Shown here piece by piece: positions 10,105 through 21,171 of a stretch of DNA of 64,000 nt. Both the position numbers and the translations under genes were made by a program. How positions within the stretch are numbered: the stretch's first letter is position 1; each line of letters begins with the position of its first letter. The notes beneath the pieces were generated by a model that saw only the letters and a list, made by a program, of their open reading frames with translations, was not told the DNA's origin and did no database searches. The stretch is from Vombatus ursinus. Its lineage: Eukaryota; Chordata; Mammalia; Diprotodontia; Vombatidae. The stretch is from the NCBI RefSeq assembly GCF_900497805.2, contig NW_020954611.1, positions 800,021 to 864,020 of the forward strand. The letters are read 5' to 3'.

Positions 10105-11300
10105 CGAACTGTCACCAAATAGTTTTATTATTTTTTTTGTTAACTTATTATTGACTTATTTTTAGATGCAGGGATGCCTAACATATCCCTATTTTGGTAA
10201 ATGTTCATCATCTTTGTTGACTATAGGCTCATCTTTGCAAAGTATATCAATTTGGGTTGCAACATAAGTTCCTTGGTTTTTTGGAACATATTATCCTTTT
10301 CCCTTCTTTGATTTCTTGTGGCTATGAAATAATTTTACATTTTTCCAAATTATGTTTTATTCATATTTGAAGGTCTTTCTCCTGGGTACTTGCAAAATTT
10401 ATTGCTTGACAGCGAGAATGTAAAATTTAACTACTGCATGTGTTGGAAGTTGAAGTATGAATTTTTTGAGTCAATTTATGGATTCTTTCAAATGTTGTTT
10501 TGCTTTTTGAATTGAGAAATTCTAAGTAGTTATATTGAATTATTTTTTGAATTATGGTATTTCGATTTTTTAGGAAAATATGTTCTTCTAGAAGACCTTT
10601 GATCCTGTCCTTAAGATCAGTTGTTTTTATCTTGTATATAATTCTTATTTTCTTTTACTTTCATTTTTCTAGAGGGATTCTCTACCATGGATTTAATTAT
10701 TTTTAATATTCTTCTATTTGGTTTTAGGATCTTCTTTTAAAATGTTATCTTTATGTGCACTGGGTTTTAATTGAGCCATTTTCTCTTGAAATTTTTGATG
10801 TTTTGGTCTTTTTGCGTGTCTTGTTTCACCACTCACCTTCTAGTCCCTCCAGACCAGGGTGTAAAGCTGCTTGGGTTGTCTTGTGTTGGGAACTGTGGTG
10901 TTGACCAGCCTAAGTCTTTGTCTTGACTAACCTGTAGGGGAGCAGGACTGACCCCAGCTATGTTTCATCCCCATTCTATTTCAGTGTACAACCACCTGTG
11001 CTGGACTTAGGAATCATCTGATTCCTTCTCTGTTTTAGTGGGTGGTTCCTAGATGATCCCCTGTACAAATCTGCAAGTTAGCTTATTCTCCAGTCTCAGG
11101 TCTGTGGAAGCTGGTGGGGGAGGGCCCCAGGTGCGCACTCTAAAGATTAGGGTTCTTTGACGTTAATTCATAAGTATTTTACTTTTTCAAGGTTTATTTC
11201 TTTTCTCCTTTGGATTTACCTATGCATAACCTACATCTTCATCATAATTTCTTTTTTTTTTTTGATTTAAAAGACTGGAGAGTTGAAGTGGCTAATAGGA
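10105..11300 (-). mobile_element. Possible decayed L1/HAL1-like copy
   Basis: The minus strand is purine-rich and carries short ORF1-like coiled-coil stretches (such as MAQLKPSAHKDNILKEDPK at about 10780) downstream of a more GC-rich leader at 10840-11130. This layout fits a badly decayed L1-type 5' UTR plus ORF1. No residue motif settles it; it could be another LINE. Confidence 0.3.
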
Positions 11301-11826
11301 ACTGATTACTCAATCGTCTTGCTTCAACAGAAGTCCTTGTTAACTTATTATTATGACAAATCACTATTAGAAATTAGGAGGACCAATTTAACAATATATA
11401 CATGTTATAATCTTTAAAGCAATTAGATCTCAGCCTTAACAATAACATATTAACTTAGCAGTTTATTTGGATTATCTCATTTCTTACCTATGACAGCTCT
11501 GTGAAGTTGGTAGGACAGGTTATTCTTGGAATGTTAGAAAGTTGGAGTCGGAAAGATCCGCACCTTAGAGATTGTCTAGTTCAACTAGTGCAATGTCTAA
11601 TAAGAGTTGCTATGTTACAAAATAAAAACAACTTTTAATCTAAGCACATTGTACCAGATTGTAATCTGCATAATGTTTAGATAATTGTACTAATGGAGAA
11701 AAAGAGGGCTATACTTTTTGGTACTTGAATCACATCACTGTTCTAGTTGGTGTCAGATTCAAGATTAGAATATAGGTCTAGTGACTTTTTAGCTCAAGGT
11801 CCTTTTTTCATTGTACAATGCAGTTC
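11301..11826. other. Mostly unrecognised, with a short MIR piece
   Basis: A MIR/L3-like block (GAATGTTAGAAAGTTGGAGT to GATTGTCTAGTTCAAC) lies at about 11528-11583. The rest is AT-rich without recognisable features. Confidence 0.4.
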
Positions 11827-11827
11827 T

Positions 11828-11966
11828 TTATCCTCATTTTATGGATTGTAAAACTAAAGCTTGGCTCTAGGTTAAATGACTCACATGAGTTAAGTGGAGG
11901 AAGAAAGGCTTGAACTTAGGTCTTTTGCCTTTCAAAAGACTCAAGACCATTTCCACTCTACTACAG
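11828..11966 (-). repeat. MIR fragment
   Basis: Antisense MIR: TTATCCTCATTTTATGGATT, GTAAAACTAAAGCTTGGC, GGTTAAATGACTCACATGAG and GCTTGAACTTAGGTCTTTTG. Confidence 0.65.
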
Positions 11967-11968
11967 TC

Positions 11969-12060
11969 CAGGGATGGGGACCCTGGGGCCTTAAGGTCAC
12001 ATGTGGCCTAGTGAGGTCCATTGACTGAATCTAACTATACTAATATTGCACGCTGCCCTA
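11969..12060 (+). mobile_element. hAT-like terminal fragment
   Basis: CAGGGATGGGGACCCTGGGG followed by AAGGTCACATGTGGCCTAG looks like the terminal inverted repeat and subterminal region of Charlie-type hAT elements. The opposite terminus is not visible. Confidence 0.45.
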
Positions 12061-12830
12061 TGCTTTCAAAGGGAACCTTGCATCATTCCTCAAATCAGTT
12101 GCCCTATGAGATCAGGGATGTCCTTTACTTCCTTTTAATCTTGTCTGGTTCTATGTAGCTTTAATGGGAAAGAATGATTTCCCCCTAGACCTTCTAGATT
12201 GGATGAAGCTATAATTACAAGAGTATGATAAAGTACCAGGAGATGTTTTATCTAAATATAGTAAGAAGGTTGATTGTCTTTTATTCATATACATTCCATA
12301 ACCATCCTATTGGCTTACTCCCAATTACTTTTGGAATTTTATTCATTGTCTTAGATAATGAACTCATTTTAACTTTGGGGTAATTAAATCCATTAAATGC
12401 AAATGTGTCACTTTTCTGTTGACAGTAGGTAAAGAAATATTCAAGAGAATTAGGTTATAGTTGTTCAGGTAACCACTCTTTGGGGATGTAAAAAGGCACA
12501 AACAAGATAAGGAGAAATCAAAGAGATTCTTAGCAATTTGAAGCACCTTTTTCCCTATTTAAGGAGAAATCTAACTTTATTTTCATTCATTCTTCGCTCT
12601 TCCACAAAATTGTCTTTTTATGCTCTGTGTGTTGAGGATGACAGGCCAACTAGAAAATCCAGAGAGACAAAACAAGACAGGACAGGTACCAAAGCAATTC
12701 AGTTAAGCTTTTCATTGGGTTTTCCTCATTTGGAACAAACAACCTGAAAATTCACATAGAAAAGGCTCTGTGTTAGTAAAAGTAACTGATTTCTTTATTC
12801 AATCTGACCCAGTAATCTAACAGGTTACCT
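12061..12830. other. No recognisable element
   Basis: Single-copy-like AT-rich sequence. Frames at 12364-12546 and 12538-12747 show no recognisable domain. Confidence 0.4.
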
Positions 12831-12834
12831 AAGG

Positions 12835-12975
12835 TCAAGCACCTAAGAGGTACAAGGCATGGAACTGAGCATTGGAGATATTAAGACAAAAGTAAAAGAC
12901 CCCCCTACTTAGGAAGCTTGCATTCTGTGGTGGGGATGCCACATGAACATAAATAAGCAAGTATGAAGTTGTTCT
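12835..12975 (-). mobile_element. LINE2 (L2) 3' end, short
   Basis: Antisense L2 terminus with CAAGCACCTAAGAGGTACAA, TGAGCATTGGAGATATTAAG and CTTAGGAAGCTTGCATTCTG. Confidence 0.6.
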
Positions 12976-13069
12976 AAACTAAATACATTTCATTTAGCAT
13001 TTATGATAAGATCTTTCATTTTTCCAATGCTAGAACTTCTGTGGACATCATCATATTTCTTTGAATTGA

Positions 13070-14372
13070 CTTGACATTTTGTCTAAACTGCACACTGAAT
13101 AAACTCTTACATTTATATAACAATAGTGTGGTCTATCAAACCCAGGTTGAGAACTTGCAAGCTCAGGCCATTAGGGCAGAGCTCAGAGTTTGTCCTGGAT
13201 TAGACCACTTTGGTCACAATGAAAGTGTACAAGTCCCAAGCCTGAGCTGTTCCTGAGATCCTGGAATGACACTACACTGAATACCCTGAGAAAGTAACAG
13301 TAAGACCCAAAAGGACATGAAATAATACCAACCTTAATCCAGGCATTCCCTCCAGAAGTGCACAGAGCCTGGCCTTAACACAAGATTGAAAGTCAGAAAG
13401 TGTGGCTGGAAGAATGAGCAAACAAAAAAGAATCCCACCATAAAGAACTATGTATTCTAGTGACAAGGACACTCAAGATACAAACCCAGAAAATGATAAT
13501 GACTATAAAATATCTATAAATAAAGCTTCTTAGAAAAACACAGGTTGGGCACAAGCTAAACTAGGATTCCTGGAAGAAAAGAAGAGATAAAATGATTTTA
13601 TAAAAGAAATGAGAGTGCTAGAGGAAACAATTGGAAAATAAATGAAAATGCTATGGTAAAATGGAAAATAAATGAGGGCCATGGAATAGAGAATTGTGAG
13701 AATTTATAGGTTGGTACAAAAATTACAAAATCTTACCCTTACAACAAGTTCCTAGAACATTAGAATACACCAATAAGAAGTTATATGAAAGAACAAGAAA
13801 GAGTAAAACAAAGCCAAAAGACTGAAAAAAAATAGAAAAAAAATATAAGGTATCTAACACAAAAAACTCAAATGATATGGAAAACACATTGAGGAAATAA
13901 TGTTTGATTTAATAATTTAAGAATCATTTAATTTCCTGAAAGCCATGACTACAAAAATAACCTAGACATATTTCAAGAAATCATAAAAGAAAACTGCTTA
14001 TATCTCTTAGAACCGTAGGGACAAATGAAAATAGAAAGAATCCCCTGGTCACCTCCTAAAAGGAACTCCAAAATCAAAACTCTTGGGAACATTTTAGCCA
14101 AAATCCAGAGCTTCCAGGTCAAAGAAAAAAAATCTCCAATAGCCAGACAGAAAGAATTCAAGTACCAAGGAGCCACAGTCAGGAGCACTCAAGATTTAGC
14201 AGCTGCCACATTAATGAGTGGAAAGCATGGGATATCCCAGAAGGCAAAAATTATTCATTGACAACCATGAATAACTTACCCAGCAAAACTGAGTATAATT
14301 TTACAGAAGGAAAAATAGTGGACTTTCAGGATTTTATGATGAAAAGAATAGAGATGTGTGAAAAATAAAGCA
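13070..14372 (+). mobile_element. HAL1-like half-LINE (L1 ORF1 without ORF2)
   Basis: A decayed L1-type ORF1 in sense. The start, near 13413, reads MSKQKRIPP and parallels MSKKKHTMTMD of the minus-strand L1 at 28190. A coiled-coil zone follows. At 14025-14261 the C-terminal domain reads NILAKIQSFQVKEK and KEFKYQGATVRSTQDLAAA, matching NIVAKFQNYQVKEKIL and KFKYHGTTVRIMQDLGAS of the other copy. The frame carries several stops. The copy ends in an A-rich tract near 14365 with no ORF2 after it, which is the HAL1 layout, although 3' deletion of an L1 could look the same. The 5' limit is uncertain. Confidence 0.75.
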
Positions 14373-14404
14373 AAACAAAAAAAATTGTAGTCCAAGAAAT
14401 GTGA

Positions 14405-14555
14405 TGTCACGAAGAGTCAAAGCCCCTAGGTTTGAAATCTTAGCTCTGGCATTTACTCTCTCTCTATACCTCAGTTCCCTTGTATATAAAATGAGGAAAT
14501 TGTACTGAATGAGGTGCCTTTCAGTTCCAAATTCTATGATCTTGCCTGGCTTTTC
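14405..14555 (+). repeat. MIR fragment
   Basis: TAGGTTTGAAATCTTAGCTC, CTATACCTCAGTTCCCTTGT, AAAATGAGGAAATTGTACTG and the CCTTTCAGTTCCAAATTCTA end. Confidence 0.7.
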
Positions 14556-14639
14556 AAATCACTTTCAGCTCTACCATTTTATGATTCTGTGATCCTTTCA
14601 TCTTGGGTTAGGTAGGGCAGGTGTTGGTTATCCTCATTT

Positions 14640-14865
14640 TACATCCATCCATCCATCCATCCATCCATCCATCTATCCGTAGAACAATGCTTGCTTTGGG
14701 CAAAGTCCTAGGGTAGGCATGGAAATAGATGCAAATAAATAGAACACAGGTTCCTACTCTCAAAAAATTTACAGTCAAGTCAAAGAGAGAAAATAGGTCC
14801 AAAGAGAATTGCAAGGCAAATTTCTAAATGGTAAGAAGAGTAAGAAGAGTACAGAGAGTTAAGAG
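14640..14865 (-). mobile_element. L2 3' end with (ATCC)n
   Basis: A pure (ATCC)n tract lies at 14642-14678 where the antisense L2 terminus would start. Then come CAAAGTCCTAGGGTAGGC and ACAGGTTCCTACTCTCAAAA, typical of antisense L2 3' UTR. The tract probably grew from the short tandem end of L2. Confidence 0.6.
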
Positions 14866-15057
14866 ATTCAAACTGGTTTTTGTTTTATGAAATGTCAGTC
14901 TGTTTTAATGTGACAAATGAAAACGCTTCCTTGTTGACCTCAATCTGCACATAACCTGTTTCTGCTAAATAGTATTCAATTAAATTTAGCATAATTTTAT
15001 TTAACAGAAAAAATGCATAAAGTAGAGCAAATGGAAATTACTTGTGAAATGGGATAA

Positions 15058-15355
15058 TAGAATTTAGGACTGGAAGGAATCTTAGTGATTGTCCAGGCAA
15101 ATTTTCTCATTTAATAGAGAAGGAAACTGAGGTCCAGCGAGATTAAGTGACTTGCCTCAAATCACAAAGTAGTAACAACACCTAACATTTAGATATTACT
15201 TTAATATTGGTAAAGTGGTTTCCTAACAACAACCTTGAGAGGTAGATGGTATAGGATTTAATATCCCCATTTTATGGATGAGGAAACTATGGCTCCAGAA
15301 AGCAGTTTCTGTCTCTGAATCCAGTGCTCTATCTTCTATTCCCTTTATACAAGAT
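15058..15355 (-). repeat. Two adjacent or nested MIR-type SINEs
   Basis: First: TAGAATTTAGGACTGGAAGG to AGTGACTTGCCTCAAATCAC at 15058-15170. Second: a full MIR end (AACACCTAACATTTAGATAT, CAACAACCTTGAGAGGTAG, CCATTTTATGGATGAGGAAA) at 15173-15305, then TCTGAATCCAGTGCTCTATC to 15355, which could be the rest of the first. The second probably inserted in the first. Confidence 0.65.
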
Positions 15356-15704
15356 CATCAGTCTGAATGAAACTTGTTCACTGAGCATTTTATGTTTTAG
15401 GTACCAAGTCAGAACTACAAAAAACACAGTAATAAATGATATTTATAAATGGTAATGAAATAAACATCAAATTCTCTTGGTTCAATATTTCCTGAGAAGC
15501 AGGTGATAAAATCTTAAGGATTGGTTTATTTACCTTCTCTGCCCTCTACTGAAATGATGAATAGGTTGGACTTGATTTAAATAGCGGCTAGATCAATTGA
15601 GTGTGAATTTGGCCATCAACATGGTAGGATGATCAGCCATTGCAATGGTCTGGCATGGGTATATCCTAAGAATTTAAGGTAGAAGAAAACTAAGAGGAAG
15701 GATT
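15356..15704. other. No recognisable element
   Basis: Single-copy-like sequence between MIR copies. Confidence 0.4.
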
Positions 15705-15865
15705 TCTGTGGTGTAAAGGACAGAGGGCTGCAATTGGAATCAGAATACCTCAATCTGCATCTCAGCTCCACCAGTTACCAACCATCATGACTTTGGGTCC
15801 ATCACTTAACCTCTTGGCTTGGTTTTTCCTCATATCTAAAACAAAGTGGCCAGATTATTCTGCCA
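15705..15865 (+). repeat. MIR
   Basis: Sense MIR from the 5' head (GTGTAAAGGACAGAGGGCTG) through CTCAGCTCCACCAGTTACCA and TCCATCACTTAACCTCTTGG to AAACAAAGTGGCCAGATTAT. Confidence 0.7.
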
Positions 15866-16519
15866 GATAAGGAACTAAGAGGCCCGAATCTGCTTCCTTA
15901 AGAGCACTCTGGCCTCCCAACTCCTCAATCCCCTCAACTTGCATGACCTCTGACTGCCCTAGTTCTACAGAATAGTCATCCTTTAGATCTCCCCTATACT
16001 CCCTCTTCCCCCAACCCACTCCTAAAATGAATTTGCTCCATGGGTGAGAATTTCTTGTTACAACTCCCCTCTATGGCTTTAGATGCCACCTATGACAGTT
16101 CCTCAGTGGCTGCAAAGAGACTAGGGAATACTCCCCAGATTCTTGCCTTCTCCAATAGGTAATATCTCAGTTTCTCCTGAATTACTTCTCTTTAAATCCT
16201 GAACAACCTCCCAGGGGTAACTGAGTCAGATTATTCCAATCCCCAACCTCGCTTAGGGTAGAAGGAGTCAGCAAAGAAGGAATGATCACTAGAAACCAAA
16301 AACAATTAAAAAATACCTGCCTTCCCATTTTCAGAATCTATCAACAACAGGAGTAGTCACATATCTGCCCGTCATCTTTATCTTAACCTCCTCACTCCTC
16401 TCTCCAGCCAAATCCCTCCCCTTGCCTCCAGTGGCAGATCCCAGCTATCTACAGCTAGGAATGTATTCTTGCCTCAATGGGAAACATAAAAACTCTGGTC
16501 TTGAAGCAGGAAGTTGCTT
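15866..16519. other. C-rich single-copy-like DNA
   Basis: Pyrimidine-leaning sequence with no coding frame or recognised transposon. Confidence 0.4.
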
Positions 16520-16537
16520 AAAAATGTAGGCTTTGTT

Positions 16538-16588
16538 ACTAGCTGTGTGACCTGGGCAAGTCACTTAACCCCATTGCCTAGCCAAAAA
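16538..16588 (+). mobile_element. Extremely 5'-truncated poly(A) SINE
   Basis: Only the last part of the WSINE1-like unit is present: ACTAGCTGTGTGACCTGGGC to CCATTGCCTAGCC plus A tail, 51 bp in all. A perfect 18-bp duplication AAAAATGTAGGCTTTGTT flanks it at 16520-16537 and 16589-16606, so the truncation happened at insertion rather than by later deletion. Confidence 0.9.
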
Positions 16589-16670
16589 AAAAATGTAGGC
16601 TTTGTTTCCTAACCATCTTTCTGGGCCTCAGATTTCTTACCAGTTAAATGAGGAGTTAGAACTACCAAGA

Positions 16671-17087
16671 ATTCTTAACCTGTTATGAGATCGTATTTTT
16701 AAGAATGTTTTGATAAATGTATTTTAATATATTTGTTTTATTTTGTAATTCTACATATTTTATTTTTTACATTGGAAAACATTATTCTGAGAAGGCATCC
16801 ATGGGCTTCATCAGACTGCCAAAGCTGGCAAATGTTTAACGCCTAGCTCTCCACAAATATGGACGTCACAGTTTTAAGTTTCATCTCCCCATCGCTAATA
16901 TTTTCTCCATCCTTTTCTTAAGTCTAGACAACTAACAAAATAATAAATGTAGCTCTGATTTGTAACATTTGCTGATATCCAAGGTACAGTAAATGCTCAC
17001 ACTGAAAATTTAATAATCAGCTCTGGTGTGCTGGTTCAAGATGACTCCAGCATATATGGCTCCATGATACAGAAAAGGTTAAGAACT
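16671..17087 (+). mobile_element. hAT-like nonautonomous element, itself interrupted
   Basis: Outer ends are inverted: AATTCTTAACCTG on the left and AAAAGGTTAAGAACTT on the right. Internal text TTTTGATAAATGTATTTTAA, CATTATTCTGAGAAGGCATC and TTCATCAGACTGCCAAAG matches the copies at 1722, 20022 and 32022. A second element (16824-17062) lies between CAGACTGCCAAAG and TGGCTCCATGATACAG. Confidence 0.65.
16824..17062. mobile_element. Unclassified short-TIR element, copy 1
   Basis: About 240 bp beginning CTGGCAAATGTTTAACGCC and ending GACTCCAGCATATA, bounded on both sides by hAT-like sequence. It shares AAGTCTAGACAACTAACAAA, ATTTGTAACATTTGCTGATA and AAATGCTCACACTGAAAATT-type blocks with 21172-21400. 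The ends CTGG and CCAG are short inverted repeats, which fits a nonautonomous DNA transposon. Confidence 0.55.
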
Positions 17088-17319
17088 TTCAGAGTAGATG
17101 ATCTCTAAGTCCCCTTTCATCTGGAAACCCTACAATCCTGTCATTCCCTTGCTTAGGCTTCTGAGCTCTGCCGGAAAACCTTTCTCTCAGGATTCCTAAT
17201 TACTGCTTATGGTGACATTTAAGAGTTGGTCAGTCTTTCAAACCTTGCTCCAGCTCTCAGCTCTCCCAGTCCTGGCTCCTTGCCCTGGCATGCCAAATAG
17301 CAAATGAGCTCCTTATTCC

Positions 17320-17840
17320 CAGTTTGCTATTGCCTGTGTCCTCATGTGGCACACAGAATGAAGTTGTGGAAGCAATCACAACCCAGATTCAGTGCTTTGT
17401 GATGATTAGGAAGAGGAGTGCTCCAGTATCCATATTATTGGATTGCTAACTAATTATATGTCTTTTACCTTGGGGAAGTGGATTGCTTTTCAGAAACCCC
17501 ACACACTGAGCCTGTCCATGATAGGGCTGTGAACAAATACACAAACTGTATGCAAAAACAGGTGCTCACTGAGCCATTGTGTGTGGCAAACTTAAGTGGG
17601 AAACATTGTGTGGGAAACATAAGCTTATTAGCTGTTGTGGCATGACTACATCCACTGGGATTTTTTTTCTGTCTATAATTGGCTTTTACTGTCGCAGGTT
17701 CCATGAGTGTCAAAAATAATAAGGTGACATTTGGATTTGGCATAACATTATTAGTGAGTTGGTAATGCGGATTATGACTGTGAGTTAATGTAAGGGAGAA
17801 GAATAAGTCAATTGGAAAAAAGTATTGAAACAGAATGACT
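17320..17840. other. Single-copy block, candidate conserved noncoding DNA
   Basis: About 520 bp with no recognisable repeat, containing GTGTCAAAAATAATAAGG, ATTATTAGTGAGTTGGTAAT and repeated TGTGTGGGAAACAT/GTGGGAAACAT words. The minus-strand frame at 17465-17743 has no known domain. Confidence 0.3.
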
Positions 17841-19015
17841 GTGGAGTCAAAATATATCGTTTGATGTGGATGAATGCTGGTAATTAATAACTCATGGTCT
17901 TCTTCTCAAAAAGATCCATAGAGTCCACACCATTTTAATAGGCTAGAAATGCAAAGGTAGCAATGAGAGCCTCTTATCAACAACCACAAATTGTCCTGGG
18001 ATAGGACTGGGGCGGGGGGCTTTCAGTCCATCAGGAATGAAAGAAGGCCAGTTTTAAAAATATAATTATTCTGAATACACTGGAGGCAAGGGAGGGATAG
18101 CCTTCAGCAATTTGTAATGATCATTAAGTTGCCATGACTTATAAGTGAGCTACATTACATATATATTACATATGTGTGTGTATGTATGCATATATGTGTA
18201 TATATATATATATATATATTTCTTTAAGTGATACAGTTTTATCACACATAAACATCCCAACATAAAAACTCTATTACTGATACGACAAAGCCTTGGTTGG
18301 CCTTTGGGTGTTTATTAGAGTTAGGATCACTTAATGTGTTATAAAATTCCAAAGTTTAAGTGCCCTTATTCTCAGGCGTGGATTTGCATATTGAGAGGAA
18401 AGAAGGAGCCTGAGGATATATTGGAAAAAGAAAGTTCAGTGTAAGGCATATGAAAATCTACAAAGCAATCCTGTCTTAGCAAATTTCTGCTGTCTCCCGA
18501 AATTTATATCCTAAAGAAACATAGGCATGATTGGAAGGCCTTCCCCAAGGCTGCCTCTAATATCAGTTTCTGGGCATGCCAGATAGCTGAGGGAAGTTAG
18601 TTTTTGCCTGGTTTCCTCTATGCCCTTAGGGCAGTAAATACCCTGGTTTCCCTGGTGTACAGATTAACCTCCCCTTCTCCACGCACTGTCCCCCAAGGCT
18701 TCTCTTTCATCTTTAGACTTTGGAGTTGATAAAAGACAAGTAGGTTATTTGGGCTCAGATGGTCACTTTATTATTCTTATGGTGGTTGACTGTTTCCATG
18801 GGTAAGACTATGGACTGAGTTGGACCAACATGGATAGGTGATCCCTACTTGCCTGCAGCCACTCCTCATGAACTTCTATGGCCTGGTCTATCAAAATAGT
18901 GATTGAAAAATATGGACTCCTTCTTAGCCTTCATACATTTCCTGCATGGAGGTAGTTTTTGAGTGAAGTTTTAATATCCCCTTCCTAGGTACTCTGGTTC
19001 GGCTGAGAGGGTGGT
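17841..19015. other. No recognisable element apart from a TATG/TA microsatellite
   Basis: A mixed TATG/TA tract lies at about 18155-18222. The rest is single-copy-like. Confidence 0.45.
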
Positions 19016-19017
19016 GC

Positions 19018-19170
19018 TATATCAATCAATGATTAAGCATTTATTAAGTACCTACTATACCAGGCACTGTGTTAGACCTGGGGATACAAGTACAAAGAAT
19101 GACTCAATCCTTTGTCTCAGTGAGCCCACATTCTAATGAGGTAGGCAGCAAGTGCATGAGTAACTTGAGT
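19018..19170 (-). mobile_element. LINE2 (L2) 3' end
   Basis: Antisense terminus AATGATTAAGCATTTATTAA, GTACCTACTATACCAGGCAC and CAGTGAGCCCACATTCTAAT. Confidence 0.8.
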
Positions 19171-19904
19171 CTTCTCTGACTAACCACCTATGACTGACAA
19201 AAGTGACTAAGAATACTTCTTTACTGGACAAGGAGGGTCATGCATCCCTACCTTGGGAGGGGTCTGTCTGGCTGATCCCCAGTCCTTCAGACAAGCAGCT
19301 CTTTGGAGATAAGAGAAATTGGCCATTTTCTCTTTATGTATATGTCTTATAGAGGCCTGAGGGGAATATCTACCCCTCCTCCAACCCACAAGCCTAAGAA
19401 TTAATTACTAGCACCTTCTACAATAAAAAGTTCTTGAAGTGGGCTTTGATGTCATCTCATATAGCCTGAAACTATACTATAACATTTTAAGAATAAATTA
19501 GTGCCTGTGGTAAAACCATCCCACTTCTCAAATGAAATAATACTAGAATACTACATCTTCTTTTTTCTCTAGAATCTTGAGCCTGAAAATGCCCTTGTTT
19601 ACCTCTTCACTTACCTCACCATCACCTAAGATCATCCTTTCCCTTGTACCTCACTTCTCCCTATTGTTTGCCTTCCCCACTTTCTTTCCTTGGAAGGAAA
19701 GCTGAGAAGGGAAGTCACTGCCCTGCTGCTTCTCCAGAATTATCCTTCCCTCTGAGATTTGGAATACTCCAGGGTTCTTTACAGTAACAGTAAGTTCTCT
19801 AGTCTTGTTTCATCTTAATATAGCTTATTCTTCCTTACTGAGTTCCTAACTACATTACTGGGAGGTCTTTTTCAGGTTCCCACAGTGCCCAGCACACAGT
19901 GGCA
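19171..19904. other. No recognisable element
   Basis: Single-copy-like, with CT-leaning segments. The frame at 19207-19389 has no recognisable domain. Confidence 0.4.
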
Positions 19905-20262
19905 TCTGAGGGGAGGGGCTCATTGGATTAGGTGTCAAAGGACCTGGATTAACATCGCAGAACTGCTGTTCTCCTTGGGTCTCAGTTTTCTTCACCTTAA
20001 TTGTGAAGGGGTTGAATTTGCTCATGAATTTTGACCTCTTTTATTGTCATGGATCCCCTTTGGCAGTCTGGTAAAGCCTATGTGAACCACTTATCAGAAT
20101 AATGTTTTTAAATGCATAAAATAAAATATATAGCATTATGAAGGAAAACAATTATTTTAAGTATAGTTATTAAAATATTTTGTAAAAAGTCCATGGACTT
20201 CTGATTGAAAACTCCTGGATTAGATGATGTCCTTTCTAGCTCCAAAGCCTAATGTCTCTGAG
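19905..20262 (+). repeat. MIR split by a hAT-like element
   Basis: MIR text GATTAGGTGTCAAAGGACCT, TGGGTCTCAGTTTTCTTCAC ends near 20021 and resumes at 20216 with TGGATTAGATGATGTCCTTT, CTAGCTCCAAAGCC. Confidence 0.65.
20022..20215 (-). mobile_element. hAT-like nonautonomous element
   Basis: Antisense version of the family at 32022: GTCATGGATCCCCTTTGGCA, ACCACTTATCAGAATAATGT, AAATGCATAAAATAAAATAT and GTCCATGGACTTCTGATTGA. The inverted ends are eroded. Confidence 0.6.
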
Positions 20263-20380
20263 AAATAACATTAGCAGACTGACCATCATTGCCCCTCTGC
20301 TACTAATGACTAGCTTGAATTTTTCCATGGTGTTTAAGCAGCCAGTTGATTTATTATTATTTACAAAGTACTACAGGGAA

Positions 20381-20383
<3 letters not shown>

Positions 20384-20431
<48 letters not shown>
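20384..20431. repeat. (GA)n microsatellite
   Basis: About 48 bp of pure GA. Confidence 0.98.
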
Positions 20432-20436
<5 letters not shown>

Positions 20437-21171
20437 GGTCAGCATAGAACTCAGTGGAACCTCTTGGAAGCTGGCTTAGTGTGGACAGGGGAGAAGGGGC
20501 TTGCCTGCCTCACAGACAGAGCCATCTCTGCCAACTTGTCTGCCTCCTGGCCTTGGAAGCTCTTGGTGCTGTTGTGTTTCATTAGGCACATTTATTGAAC
20601 CAGGAGGGAAGGGACTGAGAGTGATAGCAAAGACAGAGTCAGTCCTCATGCCAAGGCACAGGGCAGGGAGGAGGGAACAAGATTTCAAATGAGCAATGTG
20701 ATCTAATTTCCCAACATGCTGGCCAGTTTTGTCCAGGAGCAGATTGTGCACTTACCAGGCAAAGTCAGAGTTCTTTGGGGGCTGACGATGACTGAACCAG
20801 GTATGCGGAAATGATTCAGGGTTGGTGAATGACCTGTTCTCCAGGATTTTGATTTGAAGAATATCTGTTTCTGTCTTCTGATGGATTTGAGGAAGAACAA
20901 GGGACAAGTAGAGCTTCACTTTTGTTTAATAGAAAAGTAATTTTCCCTGATGGCTTTCTTCAGCTCTTCAATTGCTCCCCTTTTTCTGTGCCTTAGTTGC
21001 AAATCTGTAAGTTTGCCACCTGAAATCCTCAGTGTCCACAGTAAACAAATACAGATAAGGAGAACACTGCTGATAAAAATAATTTCATTAAAGAAGGCAA
21101 TCATATTTGTAAAGTGAAATAATAGTAATTCAAATTTACTTTTATGCAGCATTTTGTCATTATAAACAAAG
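20432..21171. other. Single-copy-like DNA
   Basis: Overlapping frames on both strands at 20476-20751 and 20916-21350 show no domain, signal or family resemblance, so I treat them as chance. Confidence 0.45.

Larger units (their letters stand above)
16607..17150 (+). repeat. MIR split by a hAT-like element
   Basis: MIR sense text TCTGGGCCTCAGATTTCTTA, CCAGTTAAATGAGGAGTTAG stops at about 16670 and resumes at about 17088 with GAGTAGATGATCTCTAAGTC, CCCTTTCATCTGGAAACC. The insert between is the TIR element at 16671-17087. Confidence 0.7.
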
